From UBA4644 sp900555855 (GTDB lineage: Bacteria; Bacillota; Clostridia; Oscillospirales; Butyricicoccaceae), in contig DAWAJD010000006.1 in NCBI GenBank assembly GCA_052289195.1, forward strand, positions 1-64,000: a DNA stretch of 64,000 nucleotides, read 5' to 3'. How positions within the stretch are numbered: position 1 is the stretch's first letter; each line of letters begins with the position of its first letter. Under the pieces are notes generated by a model that searched no databases, had not been told where the DNA came from, and saw only the letters and a program-made list of their open reading frames with translations. Positions 28,017-36,382 of this stretch are shown here, in pieces. The position numbers were made by a program, and so were the translations under genes.

Positions 28017-28610
28017 TCAGTTTTCCTCCAATGCTTTTTGTATATCTGCGCATAATAGATCCCGATTGGTTCCCTTTTCCGCGGAAAAGGCGATGAGGGT
28101 CTCCTCTGCTGTCAGCTGAAGCGTCTCCCGGATGCGGGCCAGATTGGGCTCCACCTCCGATTTCTTCAGCTTATCCAGCTTGTTGGCCACCACGGTCAGG
28201 GGCTTGCCGTAATACCGGGCCCATTCCGCCATGGCCACATCGTCCGCCGTTGGCTTATGCCGGGCATCGACGATCATATAGATCCGGGCGATCTGTGCCC
28301 GGTCAGCCTCAAAATATTGCTCGATCAGCCTGGAATACCGTTCCCGCTCTGCCTGAGAGGTCTTGGAATAACCATAGCCCGGCAGATCCACCAGCCAGCC
28401 CCGGCCCTCCACCTGAAACAGGTTGACAAAGACCGTCTTCCCCGGAACGGAGCTGACCCGGGCAAAGCCCTTTTTGCCCACCACCCGGTTCAGCGTGGAG
28501 GATTTTCCCACATTGGACCGGCCGGCAAAGACCACCCGGCGCTGGGTATCCCGGGGAAAATCCCCGGGCTTTGCGGCGGAGCGGATAAATACCGTGTTTT
28601 TGAAATCCAT
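28017..28610 (-). CDS. engB: Ribosome biogenesis GTP-binding protein EngB/YsxC
   Basis: A 197-residue GTPase needed for late 50S subunit assembly. G1 is GRSNVGKSS near residue 32, G3 is DLPGYGYSK, G4 is NKLDK and G5 lies near SAEKG. Placement immediately downstream of lon (ten bases) is the classical lon-ysxC pair of Firmicutes. Confidence 0.96.
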   Translation of the reverse strand: MDFKNTVFIRSAAKPGDFPRDTQRRVVFAGRSNVGKSSTLNRVVGKKGFARVSSVPGKTVFVNLFQVEGRGWLVDLPGYGYSKTSQAERERYSRLIEQYFEADRAQIARIYMIVDARHKPTADDVAMAEWARYYGKPLTVVANKLDKLKKSEVEPNLARIRETLQLTAEETLIAFSAEKGTNRDLLCADIQKALEEN

Positions 28611-28620
28611 CGCGCCGCCC

Positions 28621-31050
28621 TCACTGCCGGATGGCCGGGGCGGGCCGGTTTTTGCCCGCCGGCGGGATGACCGCAGGCACAGCGGCCTTGGTCTCCGGCG
28701 CAGCGGCCGCCTGATGCAGGCCGAATACCGTGTCCAGCACCTGATCCATATGGCTGACCAGGACGAAGGACACGCTTTCCTTCACCAGCGAATCCACTTC
28801 CTCCAAATCCTTCCGGTTTTCCGCCGGGATCAGGACGGTGGTTGCATGATTGCGCCAGGCCGCCATGGATTTTTCCCGCAGGCCGCCAATGGGCAAAACT
28901 CTGCCCCGCAGGGTGATCTCGCCGGTCATAGCGATGTTCTTGGGAACCGGCCTTCCGGTAAGGGCGGAAAAGACCGCCGTCGCCGTGGTAATACCGGCAG
29001 AAGGCCCATCCTTGGGGACGGCCCCCTCCGGAAAATGAATGTGAATGTCCTTTTTTGCCGGAAAATCCTCCGGAAGGCCCAGCTGCTGGGTGCGGCTGCG
29101 GAGATAAGTGATGGCTGCATGGGCAGATTCCTTCATTACATCGCCCAGATTTCCCGTGATCTCCAGCTTTCCGGAGCCGGGCACGGCGGCCGCCTCCACC
29201 TCCAGCATCTCGCCGCCGGCGGCAGTCCAGGCAAGGCCGTTGACCACGCCCACCTCCGGTTCCTCCAGCGGCTTCTCCATGGGAAAGATGGGGACGCCCA
29301 GATAGTCCGGCAGGTTCTGAACGGTAAAGTGCAGCGAGCGCTTGCCCGTTTCCGTCATATATTTCGCCGTCTTGCGGCAGAGCTTTGCAATGAGCCGCTC
29401 CATGGTGCGGACGCCGGCCTCCCGGGTGTAGCAGGTGATGAGCATCTGCAGGGCCTCGTCGTCCAGCCGCAGGTTCTGGGCCCGGAGTCCGTGCTTCTTC
29501 AGCTGCTTGGGGATCAGGTGCTTCCGGGCGATGCGGATCTTCTCCACATCGGTATAGCCCGGCAGGTCGATGATCTCCATCCGATCCAGCAGCGGGCCGG
29601 GGATATTGCTCTTATCGTTGGCGGTGGTGATAAACAGAACATCGCTGAGATCAAAGGGAAGCTCCACAAAATGATCCCGGAAGGCGCTGTTCTGCTCGGT
29701 ATCAAAGACCTCCAGCAGCGCGGAGGAGGGATCGCCCTTATAATCGCTGCCCAGCTTGTCGATCTCGTCGATGAGGATCAGGCAGTTGCGGCTGCCCGCC
29801 TGCCGCAGCGCAGTGATGATGCGGCCGGGCATGGAGCCGATATAGGTCTTCCTGTGGCCCCGGATCTCCGCCTCATCCCGAACGCCGCCCAGGCTCAGCC
29901 GGGCATAGTCCCTGCCCATGCAGCGGGCGATGGAGCGGGCGATGGAGGTCTTGCCCACGCCCGGCGGGCCGGCCAGACAAAGAATCTGGCCCTTGACGCT
30001 GCCGGTAAGGGTCTTGACGGCGAAAAACTCCAGGATGCGCTCCTTGACCTTTTCCAGGCCCGTATGGTCCTCGTCCAGAATGGCCCGTGCCTTCTGCAGG
30101 TCGGTATTTTCCTTCTTGACCTCGGTCCAGGGCAGATCCAGACAAACATCCAGATAAGTGCGGGAAACGCCGCTCTCCGGAGAGGTGGGCTGCATTTTGC
30201 CCAGACGCCGGGCTTCCTTCACGAGCTTTTCCCGGACCTCCTCCGGCAGATCCTTGCGCTGGATCTTCTGGAGATATTCCTGCGCTTCGGAAAGCGCGTC
30301 TTCCCCTTCGCCCAGCTCCTCGCTGATGACCTTCAGCTGCTCCCGCAGGTAATAATCCCGCTGGCCCTTGTCCATGGATTCCTTGACCTTCTCCTGAATA
30401 TCCTGTTCCAGGCGAAGGATCTCGTTTTCCCGGGAGAGATAATGCAGCAGCAGCCCCATGCGTCTGCGGGGATCCTGCGTCTCCAGCAGCTGCTGCTTCT
30501 GTTCAAAGGCCATTTGGGTGTTCTGCGCGATATAATCGGAAAGCGGGCCTGGCTCTCTGGCGCCCACGACATGCATGACCACATCGCTGGCCATCTGGGG
30601 CACCAGCGACGCGTATTCCATAAAAAGCTCCTGCGCCTGCCGCACCATGGCAAGATCGCGCTTCGTGGCGCGGGAGACCTCCATTTCGGGCAAAAGCTCG
30701 ATGTCCGCCAGCAGGAAGGGCTCCTCCTGCGTGACCTGGCGCAGCAGCGCCCGATCCAGCCCCTCCACCAGCACACGGATGCTGTCGCCGGGGATCTTCA
30801 GGATCTGGCGGACCTTGCAGTAAGCGCCCATGCCGAACAGATCCTCCTGGACGGGATCGTCCACGGAGATGTCTCTCTGCGTGACCAGAAAGATCCTCTG
30901 GCCGTTGGCCATGGCATATTCCATGGCCTGAATGGATTTTTGCCGGCCCACATCAAAGTGGAACAGCGCGCCGGGAAATACAGTAATCCCCCGCAAAGCC
31001 AGCGTCGGCACCTGGCTTACGACCTGATTGACTGCAATGGTTGATTTCAT
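28621..31050 (-). CDS. lon: ATP-dependent Lon protease
   Basis: This 809-residue cytoplasmic AAA+ protease degrades misfolded and short-lived regulatory proteins. The N-terminal substrate domain covers about 1-300, Walker A GPPGVGKTS lies near 357, and the proteolytic dyad is Ser684 in KDGPSAG and Lys727. A tail of about 35 Ala/Pro-rich residues follows the usual end. AGGAGG sits just before ATG 31050, and a good sigma-A promoter lies upstream. It heads the longest minus-strand gene run in the window, starting with the lon-engB pair. Confidence 0.97.
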   Translation of the reverse strand: MKSTIAVNQVVSQVPTLALRGITVFPGALFHFDVGRQKSIQAMEYAMANGQRIFLVTQRDISVDDPVQEDLFGMGAYCKVRQILKIPGDSIRVLVEGLDRALLRQVTQEEPFLLADIELLPEMEVSRATKRDLAMVRQAQELFMEYASLVPQMASDVVMHVVGAREPGPLSDYIAQNTQMAFEQKQQLLETQDPRRRMGLLLHYLSRENEILRLEQDIQEKVKESMDKGQRDYYLREQLKVISEELGEGEDALSEAQEYLQKIQRKDLPEEVREKLVKEARRLGKMQPTSPESGVSRTYLDVCLDLPWTEVKKENTDLQKARAILDEDHTGLEKVKERILEFFAVKTLTGSVKGQILCLAGPPGVGKTSIARSIARCMGRDYARLSLGGVRDEAEIRGHRKTYIGSMPGRIITALRQAGSRNCLILIDEIDKLGSDYKGDPSSALLEVFDTEQNSAFRDHFVELPFDLSDVLFITTANDKSNIPGPLLDRMEIIDLPGYTDVEKIRIARKHLIPKQLKKHGLRAQNLRLDDEALQMLITCYTREAGVRTMERLIAKLCRKTAKYMTETGKRSLHFTVQNLPDYLGVPIFPMEKPLEEPEVGVVNGLAWTAAGGEMLEVEAAAVPGSGKLEITGNLGDVMKESAHAAITYLRSRTQQLGLPEDFPAKKDIHIHFPEGAVPKDGPSAGITTATAVFSALTGRPVPKNIAMTGEITLRGRVLPIGGLREKSMAAWRNHATTVLIPAENRKDLEEVDSLVKESVSFVLVSHMDQVLDTVFGLHQAAAAPETKAAVPAVIPPAGKNRPAPAIRQ

Positions 31051-31098
31051 GTGGTTCCTCCTGTGGAAATGACCAGATAGACATACTTAGATTTATAT

Positions 31099-31127
31099 AG
31101 TTTAACATAATAAAAGGCATATTTCAA
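31099..31127 (-). promoter_or_regulatory. Sigma-A promoter of lon
   Basis: TTGAAA at 31122-31127, 17-base spacer, TAAACT at 31099-31104 on the minus strand. No CIRCE-like inverted repeat was seen. Confidence 0.75.
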
Positions 31128-31284
31128 GTGATTTCCAACGGTTACGAAAAGTTCAAAAAATGCAGCTTCTCACGGTTTGCGCGGCAGAAACGCCGTAGGG
31201 CCTATCCTGCCTTTCAGGCGACAGCCATAATGGAAAAGGCCGGTAACACCCGCGCTTTTCCGGCACCTTTCCGTCCGCCGCGGA

Positions 31285-31308
31285 ATAGATTGGTAGCGAA
31301 GATACTCT
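31285..31308 (+). promoter_or_regulatory. Possible sporulation (sigma-E-like) promoter of the cysteine-rich gene
   Basis: ATA at 31285-31287 and GATACTCT at 31301-31308 approach the sigma-E pattern (ATA, then CATACANT) with a 13-base spacer. The match is imperfect. I see no sigma-A promoter in this 284-base intergenic region on the plus strand. Confidence 0.25.
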
Positions 31309-31334
31309 TCAAATCTGATCAGGAGGTTCCGCTT

Positions 31335-32246
31335 ATGCCTGAAAGAGTTTCCCCCGGCCCGCTCCGCGGCAATCCGCCGCCCCGGGAGGCCGTTTGCATC
31401 CATACCAGAAAGGTCTATGATTCCTGCCGGGACAAAGAGTGCCTGCAGGACCTGCGCGTCTATCTCACCGCATCCTCCCAGGCCATCCTGGAAAGCGCCA
31501 TCAATGTCAAGCCCCAGAGCGCCAAGCTGCTTTGGACCTACATCGATGTCGAACCCATCAGCTACAACCGCGGCTTCTACACGGTAGATGTGAAATACTT
31601 CTACCGGGTGGACTGCGACGCCTTCTCCGGCGTTGGCCGTCCCCGCCAGATCCATGGGCTTGCCACCTTCGACAAGCGCACGGTCCTCTTCGGCAGCGAG
31701 GGCAGCGCCCGGATCTTCAGCTCCGACTATGTGGCCAACGCCCAGGACATCCAGAACATCGAGCGCACCAACCTGCCCGTGGCGGTGGTGGAGGTCGTGG
31801 ATCCCGTGTGTCTGGGCTGCAAGATGGTGGACACCTGCTGCGACAGCTGCTCCAGCACGGTCCCCTCCTCCGATATCCCCGCGGATATCTGCAGCTGCTT
31901 CGACGAGGATCTGGTGATCTCCTCCGACGGCCGCCAGCTGTTCGCCACCCTGGGCCAGTTCAGCATCACTAAGCTGGAGCGCAGCATTCAGCTGCTGATG
32001 CCCGCCTACGATTTCTGCATGCCCCAGAAGGAATGTGCCGGCGACCCGGACGATCCCTGCGCCCTGTTCCAGAACTTCCAGTTCACGGTGGATGAGTTTT
32101 TCCCGCCGAAGGTCAGCGATTTCGTCTCCTCCGCGCCCCTTTCCGGCGGCAGCACCGGCTGCAGCAGCTGCGGCCAGAGCCAGCAGAACGGGGCTTCCCC
32201 TACCGGCGGATGCTGCGGCAGCGGCAGTCTTTCCCGCCGCCGCTGA
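31335..32246 (+). CDS. Cysteine-rich protein of unknown function, coat-like composition
   Basis: A 303-residue soluble protein with 18 cysteines, including a CLGCKMVDTCCDSC cluster at about 155-168 and a Gly/Ser/Cys tail ending GGCCGSGSLSRRR. There is no signal peptide or membrane segment. The middle (TYIDVEPISYNRGFYTVDVKYFYRV) looks like a beta-sheet domain. AGGAGG at 31321-31326 fixes ATG 31335, although the frame is open 207 bases further up. I recall similar uncharacterised proteins in Clostridia but cannot name a family. Cysteine richness and absence of export signals are what one sees in spore coat or exosporium proteins. That role is inference, weakly supported by a sigma-E-like motif upstream. 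Confidence 0.75.
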   Translation: MPERVSPGPLRGNPPPREAVCIHTRKVYDSCRDKECLQDLRVYLTASSQAILESAINVKPQSAKLLWTYIDVEPISYNRGFYTVDVKYFYRVDCDAFSGVGRPRQIHGLATFDKRTVLFGSEGSARIFSSDYVANAQDIQNIERTNLPVAVVEVVDPVCLGCKMVDTCCDSCSSTVPSSDIPADICSCFDEDLVISSDGRQLFATLGQFSITKLERSIQLLMPAYDFCMPQKECAGDPDDPCALFQNFQFTVDEFFPPKVSDFVSSAPLSGGSTGCSSCGQSQQNGASPTGGCCGSGSLSRRR

Positions 32247-32270
32247 GCGGCAGACCCGCGCAGACAGCAT

Positions 32271-32300
32271 AAAAGCCCGGACAGCATCGGCTGTCCGGGC
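32271..32300 (-). terminator. Terminator of the parvulin foldase gene
   Basis: GCCCGGACAG pairs with CTGTCCGGGC around a six-base loop. On the minus strand it is followed by TTTTAT. On the plus strand no T run follows, so it mainly serves the minus-strand gene. Confidence 0.7.
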
Positions 32301-32326
32301 AAGGCTTGTTTCGGTTCGGGGCGCTG

Positions 32327-33868
32327 TTACAGCAGCATGAGGCCCTTCTTGTTGTAGGTGGTGGGGGTGCTGGTCTTCTGCCCCTCCAGCCATTCATCGA
32401 ACCGCTCGCTCTCGATGGCGCTCTTGATGTCAGAACGGTACTTCAGGCCCTCGCGCTCCACGAAATACATGATGTGGTAGCCATAGGAGGTCTTGACGAT
32501 ATCGTTGTCGCCGGGCTGACGGGCGGCGTCGAAGCACCAGTCGTTGAACTCCGTGACCATCTGGCCCGGATAAACGCCTTCATACAGGCCGCCGTCAGAG
32601 GCGGAGCCGTCCTCGCTGTATTCCTTCGCCAACGCGGCAAAGGAATCCTCGGTCTTCTCGCCGCTCTTCCACTGCTCATAGACCTGCTCGGCCTTGGCCT
32701 TCACTTCCTCATTGGCGGCGTCGATCTCGGCGATGGTGGCCTCATCGGCATCGGAAGCGGCGGTCTGGGTCTTGAACAGGATGTGGCGGATCGCCACGGT
32801 ATAGTCCTCAGACACATGACGATCCAGGAACAGGCAGACCGTATAGCACTTGTTGTCCTCGTCCTCCACCAGGGTGGCGTCGCCGTTCTTGCGTCCGGCG
32901 TCCTTCAGCCAGTCGCCGGAAGCGCCGCTCAGGCCGGAGATCTTGGAGTTCTCATACAGCGCCGTTTCAAAGCCTTCGTCGCTGTTGTCAATATTGGCCC
33001 GGACTGCTTCGTCAAAGTTGCTGCCATCGGCGGACAGCGCCGCAAAAATGGCATTGGCAGTCTTTTCCGCTGCTTTCTTAGAGGCAGTGGTCTTGGCCTG
33101 AGCGTCCTCCTCACTGGTGGGCGCGCCCTCCTCCGTGCTGGAGGCATCGTAGGTGAAGGTCTCATACTTCACCTCGTAAGCGTAATAATCCGCCACATCA
33201 TAGCTGTCCTTATTCTCTTCGTAATAGGCATCAATATCTGCGTCAGCGATGCCGAAGCCCTCCAGCAGGGAATCGTAATAGGTGGAGGCCAACGCACGCT
33301 TGGCCCGATATGCCTCCACATCAGATTTCCGGATGCCGGTGCCGAAGGCCAGAGAGATATATTTGCTCAGGCTGTAGCCATAGGAATCCGCAGTTTCCTG
33401 GATGTTCGTCATGAACTCATTCACTTCCTGCTGCCGGGTGTCGGAGACGGTCATCCCCTGCTCCTTGGCCCGCTGAAACAGGATGCTCACCTGCTGCGCG
33501 GTGTTTTCCGCCTGCTCCAGGAAATACTCCTTCCAGGTCTTGCTGGAATCAAAGAGACAGCTCTGGGCGTCGAAGGCGGCGCTGCTGACATCGTAGCCAT
33601 ACATCTGCAGGTAATAGCCGTTGCTGTTCATAAAGCTGGCCCGGGTATCAGCGTAAAACTGCTTGAGCTCCGCCGCGGAGATATTGTCCTTGCCCACGGT
33701 CATCGCGGTAGTGCTGCGGGCCAGGATGCCGGTGCCGGAAACGATGGCATAAACGAGCGCCAGCACGCACAGCACAGCCACCGCGATCAGGGTGATCTTG
33801 ATGCCGATGCCGGTCCCCTCGCTATTTTTCCGGCTGGGATTGTTGGACTTTGCCAGATTCTTATCCAT
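32327..33868 (-). CDS. Membrane-anchored parvulin-type peptidyl-prolyl isomerase (PrsA/SurA-like)
   Basis: This 513-residue extracytoplasmic foldase is held by one N-terminal membrane helix (about 24-45, ITLIAVAVLCVLALVYAIV). It has no lipobox cysteine, unlike Bacillus PrsA. A long helical chaperone region precedes a PpiC/rotamase domain at about 345-480, recognisable by AIRHILFKTQ, SFAALAKEYSEDGSASDGG and TSYGYHIMYFVER. A Glu/Ala/Ser-rich linker lies near 235-260. The start at 33868 is uncertain: the Shine-Dalgarno AAGG touches the ATG, and a 10-N gap lies 20 bases upstream. The role is folding of exported proteins at the membrane-wall interface. Confidence 0.85.
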   Translation of the reverse strand: MDKNLAKSNNPSRKNSEGTGIGIKITLIAVAVLCVLALVYAIVSGTGILARSTTAMTVGKDNISAAELKQFYADTRASFMNSNGYYLQMYGYDVSSAAFDAQSCLFDSSKTWKEYFLEQAENTAQQVSILFQRAKEQGMTVSDTRQQEVNEFMTNIQETADSYGYSLSKYISLAFGTGIRKSDVEAYRAKRALASTYYDSLLEGFGIADADIDAYYEENKDSYDVADYYAYEVKYETFTYDASSTEEGAPTSEEDAQAKTTASKKAAEKTANAIFAALSADGSNFDEAVRANIDNSDEGFETALYENSKISGLSGASGDWLKDAGRKNGDATLVEDEDNKCYTVCLFLDRHVSEDYTVAIRHILFKTQTAASDADEATIAEIDAANEEVKAKAEQVYEQWKSGEKTEDSFAALAKEYSEDGSASDGGLYEGVYPGQMVTEFNDWCFDAARQPGDNDIVKTSYGYHIMYFVEREGLKYRSDIKSAIESERFDEWLEGQKTSTPTTYNKKGLMLL

Positions 33869-33887
33869 CCTTGCTGAAAGATTTTGA

Positions 33888-33897
33888 NNNNNNNNNN
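33888..33897. other. Assembly gap (10 N) in the leader of the parvulin gene
   Basis: It lies between the predicted promoter (33925-33953) and ATG 33868. The true leader length and possibly the true start codon and ribosome binding site are therefore unknown. Confidence 0.9.
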
Positions 33898-33924
33898 CGG
33901 GCTTGCCGTGCTGCAATCATGACA

Positions 33925-33953
33925 ATTATCCGTGCTGCGGCAGCAAAAGTCAA
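33925..33953 (-). promoter_or_regulatory. Sigma-A promoter of the parvulin foldase gene
   Basis: TTGACT at 33948-33953, 17-base spacer, GATAAT at 33925-33930 on the minus strand. Confidence 0.65.
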
Positions 33954-34028
33954 CCCCTTTTTTGCAATTGAAACATAAATTTTATTTCAAAAGTCCCCGT
34001 TTTTTGACGGAGATTTTCAAAAAAGGGC

Positions 34029-34057
34029 TTGCAATCTAACTTTTCTTGTGTTATGAT
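34029..34057 (+). promoter_or_regulatory. Sigma-A promoter of rpmE
   Basis: TTGCAA at 34029-34034, 17-base spacer, TATGAT at 34052-34057, followed by a short leader to GAGGTGA and ATG 34097. Confidence 0.75.
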
Positions 34058-34096
34058 TGCTGTTGCGAAAAGTTATCAGCAGCGAGGTGAGAAGAA

Positions 34097-34303
34097 ATGA
34101 AAGAGGGTATCCATCCCAACTACCGTGTCACCACCGTGAAGTGCGCCTGCGGCAACGAGTTCCAGGTCGGCTCTACGAAGGAGAACATCCGTGTTGAAAT
34201 TTGCAATCAGTGCCATCCCTTCTATACCGGCAAGCAGAAGCTGGTCGATACCGGCGGACGCGTTGACCGCTTCAAGAAGCGTTTCAACCTGGAAAACAAG
34301 TAA
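34097..34303 (+). CDS. rpmE: 50S ribosomal protein L31 (zinc-binding form)
   Basis: This 68-residue protein starts MKEGIHPNY and carries the four zinc cysteines in VKCACGNE and EICNQCHPFYTG. It is therefore the C+ form, which stores zinc and can be replaced by a zinc-free paralogue in some species. GAGGTGA precedes the start. It is followed by its own terminator and then hflX. Confidence 0.97.
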   Translation: MKEGIHPNYRVTTVKCACGNEFQVGSTKENIRVEICNQCHPFYTGKQKLVDTGGRVDRFKKRFNLENK

Positions 34304-34320
34304 TCACTGCCAGATGATAG

Positions 34321-34347
34321 AGCGGCGCCTGATCTCCGGGCGCCGCT
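34321..34347 (+). terminator. Terminator after rpmE
   Basis: AGCGGCGC pairs with GCGCCGCT around CTGATCTCCGG, followed by TTTTTT. It probably limits read-through from the strong rpmE promoter into hflX. Confidence 0.8.
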
Positions 34348-34384
34348 TTTTTCAGCTTATCACCCACGACAGGAGGCGTTTCCC

Positions 34385-35692
34385 ATGAGTATGCTGGATA
34401 AGCGGGAAAATGTACGCGGCCGGTGCCTTTTGGTGGGCCTGGCCTGCAACAGCACTGCGGATTTTGAAAACTCCGACGAGATCACCATGGCGGAGCTGGC
34501 CGAGCTGGTAAAGACCGCCGGCGGCGAGACCGTCATGACCGCCATGCAGAACAAGCACACCCCCGATCCCCACACCTTCATCGGCGAAGGCAAGGCGGCG
34601 GAGCTGAAGGAGCTCATCGCCGCAAACGAGATCGACCTGACCATCGTTGACAACGAGCTTTCTCCCTCCCAGAGCCGGGCGCTGGAGGAGGCGCTTTCCT
34701 GCCGGGTCATCGACCGCAGCGGTCTGATCCTGGATATTTTTGCCGACCGGGCCCGGACGGCGGAGGGCAAGCTGCAGGTGGAGCTCGCCCAGTATCAATA
34801 CCTGCTGCCCCGGCTCACGGGTATGTGGACCCATCTGGTCCGGCAGACGGCCTCCGGCGGCTCCTCCCCCATCGGCACCCGCGGCCCCGGCGAGACCCAG
34901 CTGGAGACCGACCGGCGGCACATCCGCCGCAAGATCCAGCGTCTGCAGGAGGACATCCGCGACCTGCAGCGGGTCCGGGCCACCCAGCGCAGCAAGCGGG
35001 AAAAGAACGAGATCCCGCTGATCTGCATCGTGGGCTACACCAATGCGGGCAAATCCACCCTGCTCAACGCCCTCACCGGCGCGGAGGTCCATGCGGCAGA
35101 CCGGCTGTTTGACACGCTGGACCCCACCACCCGCCTGCTGCACACCCAGCAGATGGGCGACCTTCTGTTTTCCGACACGGTGGGCTTTATCCGCAAGCTG
35201 CCGCATCATCTGATCGACGCCTTCCGCTCCACGCTGGAGGAGCTGACCTATGCGGATGTGCTGCTCCATGTGGTAGACGCCAGCGACGAGCAGTGGCGGC
35301 TGCAGAGCCATGTGGTGGAGGAGCTGATCTCCCAGCTGGGCGCGGAAAAAACGCCCCGCATCCTGATCTTCAACAAGGCCGACCGGCTGCGGGAGGATCA
35401 GCTGCCTCGGGAATCCGGCGCGCTCTTCTGCTCTGCCCTGAAGGGGCTGGGGCTGGAGCAGCTGGTGGACCGGATCTGTCAGGTGCTGGGCGAAAACCTG
35501 CACACGGTGGACTTTGTCCTTCCCTATGCCCAGGCGCAGCTGCTGGATTATCTTTACCGGGCGGCCAATGTGCGCCGGGCGGATTATGTGGAGACGGGCA
35601 TCCATGTGGAGGCCGTCGTGGACGAAAAGGTCTTCGGCCGGCTGCAGGAGGTGCTCCCGCCGGAGCAAAGGAGAAAGCATGAAGAATTTTAA
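34385..35692 (+). CDS. hflX: GTPase HflX
   Basis: A 435-residue ribosome-associated GTPase that can split stalled or hibernating 70S ribosomes. The N-terminal HflX domain contains DNELSPSQSRALEE and the glycine-rich SGGSSPIGTRGPGETQLETDRR. The G domain has G1 GYTNAGKST near 213-221, DTVGFIRKLPHHL (G3 region) and NKAD (G4). ATG 34385 is used because it follows a GGAGG-like site. The YigZ-family gene overlaps its last 14 bases. Confidence 0.95.
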   Translation: MSMLDKRENVRGRCLLVGLACNSTADFENSDEITMAELAELVKTAGGETVMTAMQNKHTPDPHTFIGEGKAAELKELIAANEIDLTIVDNELSPSQSRALEEALSCRVIDRSGLILDIFADRARTAEGKLQVELAQYQYLLPRLTGMWTHLVRQTASGGSSPIGTRGPGETQLETDRRHIRRKIQRLQEDIRDLQRVRATQRSKREKNEIPLICIVGYTNAGKSTLLNALTGAEVHAADRLFDTLDPTTRLLHTQQMGDLLFSDTVGFIRKLPHHLIDAFRSTLEELTYADVLLHVVDASDEQWRLQSHVVEELISQLGAEKTPRILIFNKADRLREDQLPRESGALFCSALKGLGLEQLVDRICQVLGENLHTVDFVLPYAQAQLLDYLYRAANVRRADYVETGIHVEAVVDEKVFGRLQEVLPPEQRRKHEEF

Positions 35693-36302
35693 GGTCCCCT
35701 GGCAGGAGGCGGAGGTGGAATTCGTCGAGAAAAAATCCCGCTTCATCGGCCATATCTATAAAATTCAGACGCCGGAGCAGGCACAGGACATCCTGGCCGC
35801 CGTGCGCAAGACCTATTGGGACGCCAGCCACAATGTCTATGCCTATGTGCTGCAGAACGGGGTCATGCGATTTTCCGACGACGGCGAGCCGCAGGGGACC
35901 TCCGGCATGCCCACGCTGGATGTGCTCAAGAAGGAAGCGGTGTTCGATGTGATGTGCGTCACCACCCGGTATTTCGGCGGGACGCTGCTGGGGGCGGGCG
36001 GTCTCGTCCGGGCCTACAGCCACACCTGCAAGCTGGCGCTGGACGCCGCGGGACAGGCCATGATGCAGCCCTTTGCCCGCATCCGGCTGGACTGCCCCTA
36101 TCCCCTGCTGGAGCAGGTCCGGCGGCAGCTTCCGCTGTTTGAGGCGGAGGAGACCGGCGCTGTGTTCGGCGCCTCTGTGGAGCTGACGGCGGCGCTGCCG
36201 GCCGAGCGGCTGCCCGCCCTTTCCGCGCAGCTTTCCGAGCTCACCGCCGGCAGGCTCCGGCCCATTCCCGACGGCGAGGAATGGGTGGCGAAAAGGCTTT
36301 GA
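35679..36302 (+). CDS. yigZ: YigZ/IMPACT-family protein
   Basis: This 207-residue cytoplasmic protein has the IMPACT N-terminal domain with KKSRFIGHI, HNVYAYVL, SDDGEPQGTSGMP and RYFGGTLLGAGGLVRAYS, then a DUF1949-type C-terminal domain. Relatives may affect translation or proline-peptide handling. The biochemical role is not settled. GGAG lies just before the ATG at 35679. The gene overlaps hflX by 14 bases, so the pair is likely co-translated. Confidence 0.9.
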   Translation: MKNFKVPWQEAEVEFVEKKSRFIGHIYKIQTPEQAQDILAAVRKTYWDASHNVYAYVLQNGVMRFSDDGEPQGTSGMPTLDVLKKEAVFDVMCVTTRYFGGTLLGAGGLVRAYSHTCKLALDAAGQAMMQPFARIRLDCPYPLLEQVRRQLPLFEAEETGAVFGASVELTAALPAERLPALSAQLSELTAGRLRPIPDGEEWVAKRL

Positions 36303-36316
36303 ATTGAAAGAAAAGG

Positions 36317-36360
36317 AAAAGGACAGCGTCCGCAGGAAGCTCTGCAGACGCTGTCCTTTT
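36317..36360. terminator. Bidirectional terminator between yigZ and addA
   Basis: AAAAGGACAGCGTC (36317-36330) pairs with GACGCTGTCCTTTT (36347-36360), with an inner GCAG/CTGC extension. A and T runs flank both sides. Confidence 0.85.
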
Positions 36361-36382
36361 CTGTTTTTATGAAGCTGCGGTA

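Noticed and set aside
28423..31044. An 873-residue plus-strand open frame opposite lon
   Set aside because: It is antisense to a perfectly conserved Lon sequence, is rich in His/Gln/Arg/Ala as expected from reversed GC-rich codons, and has no family motif.
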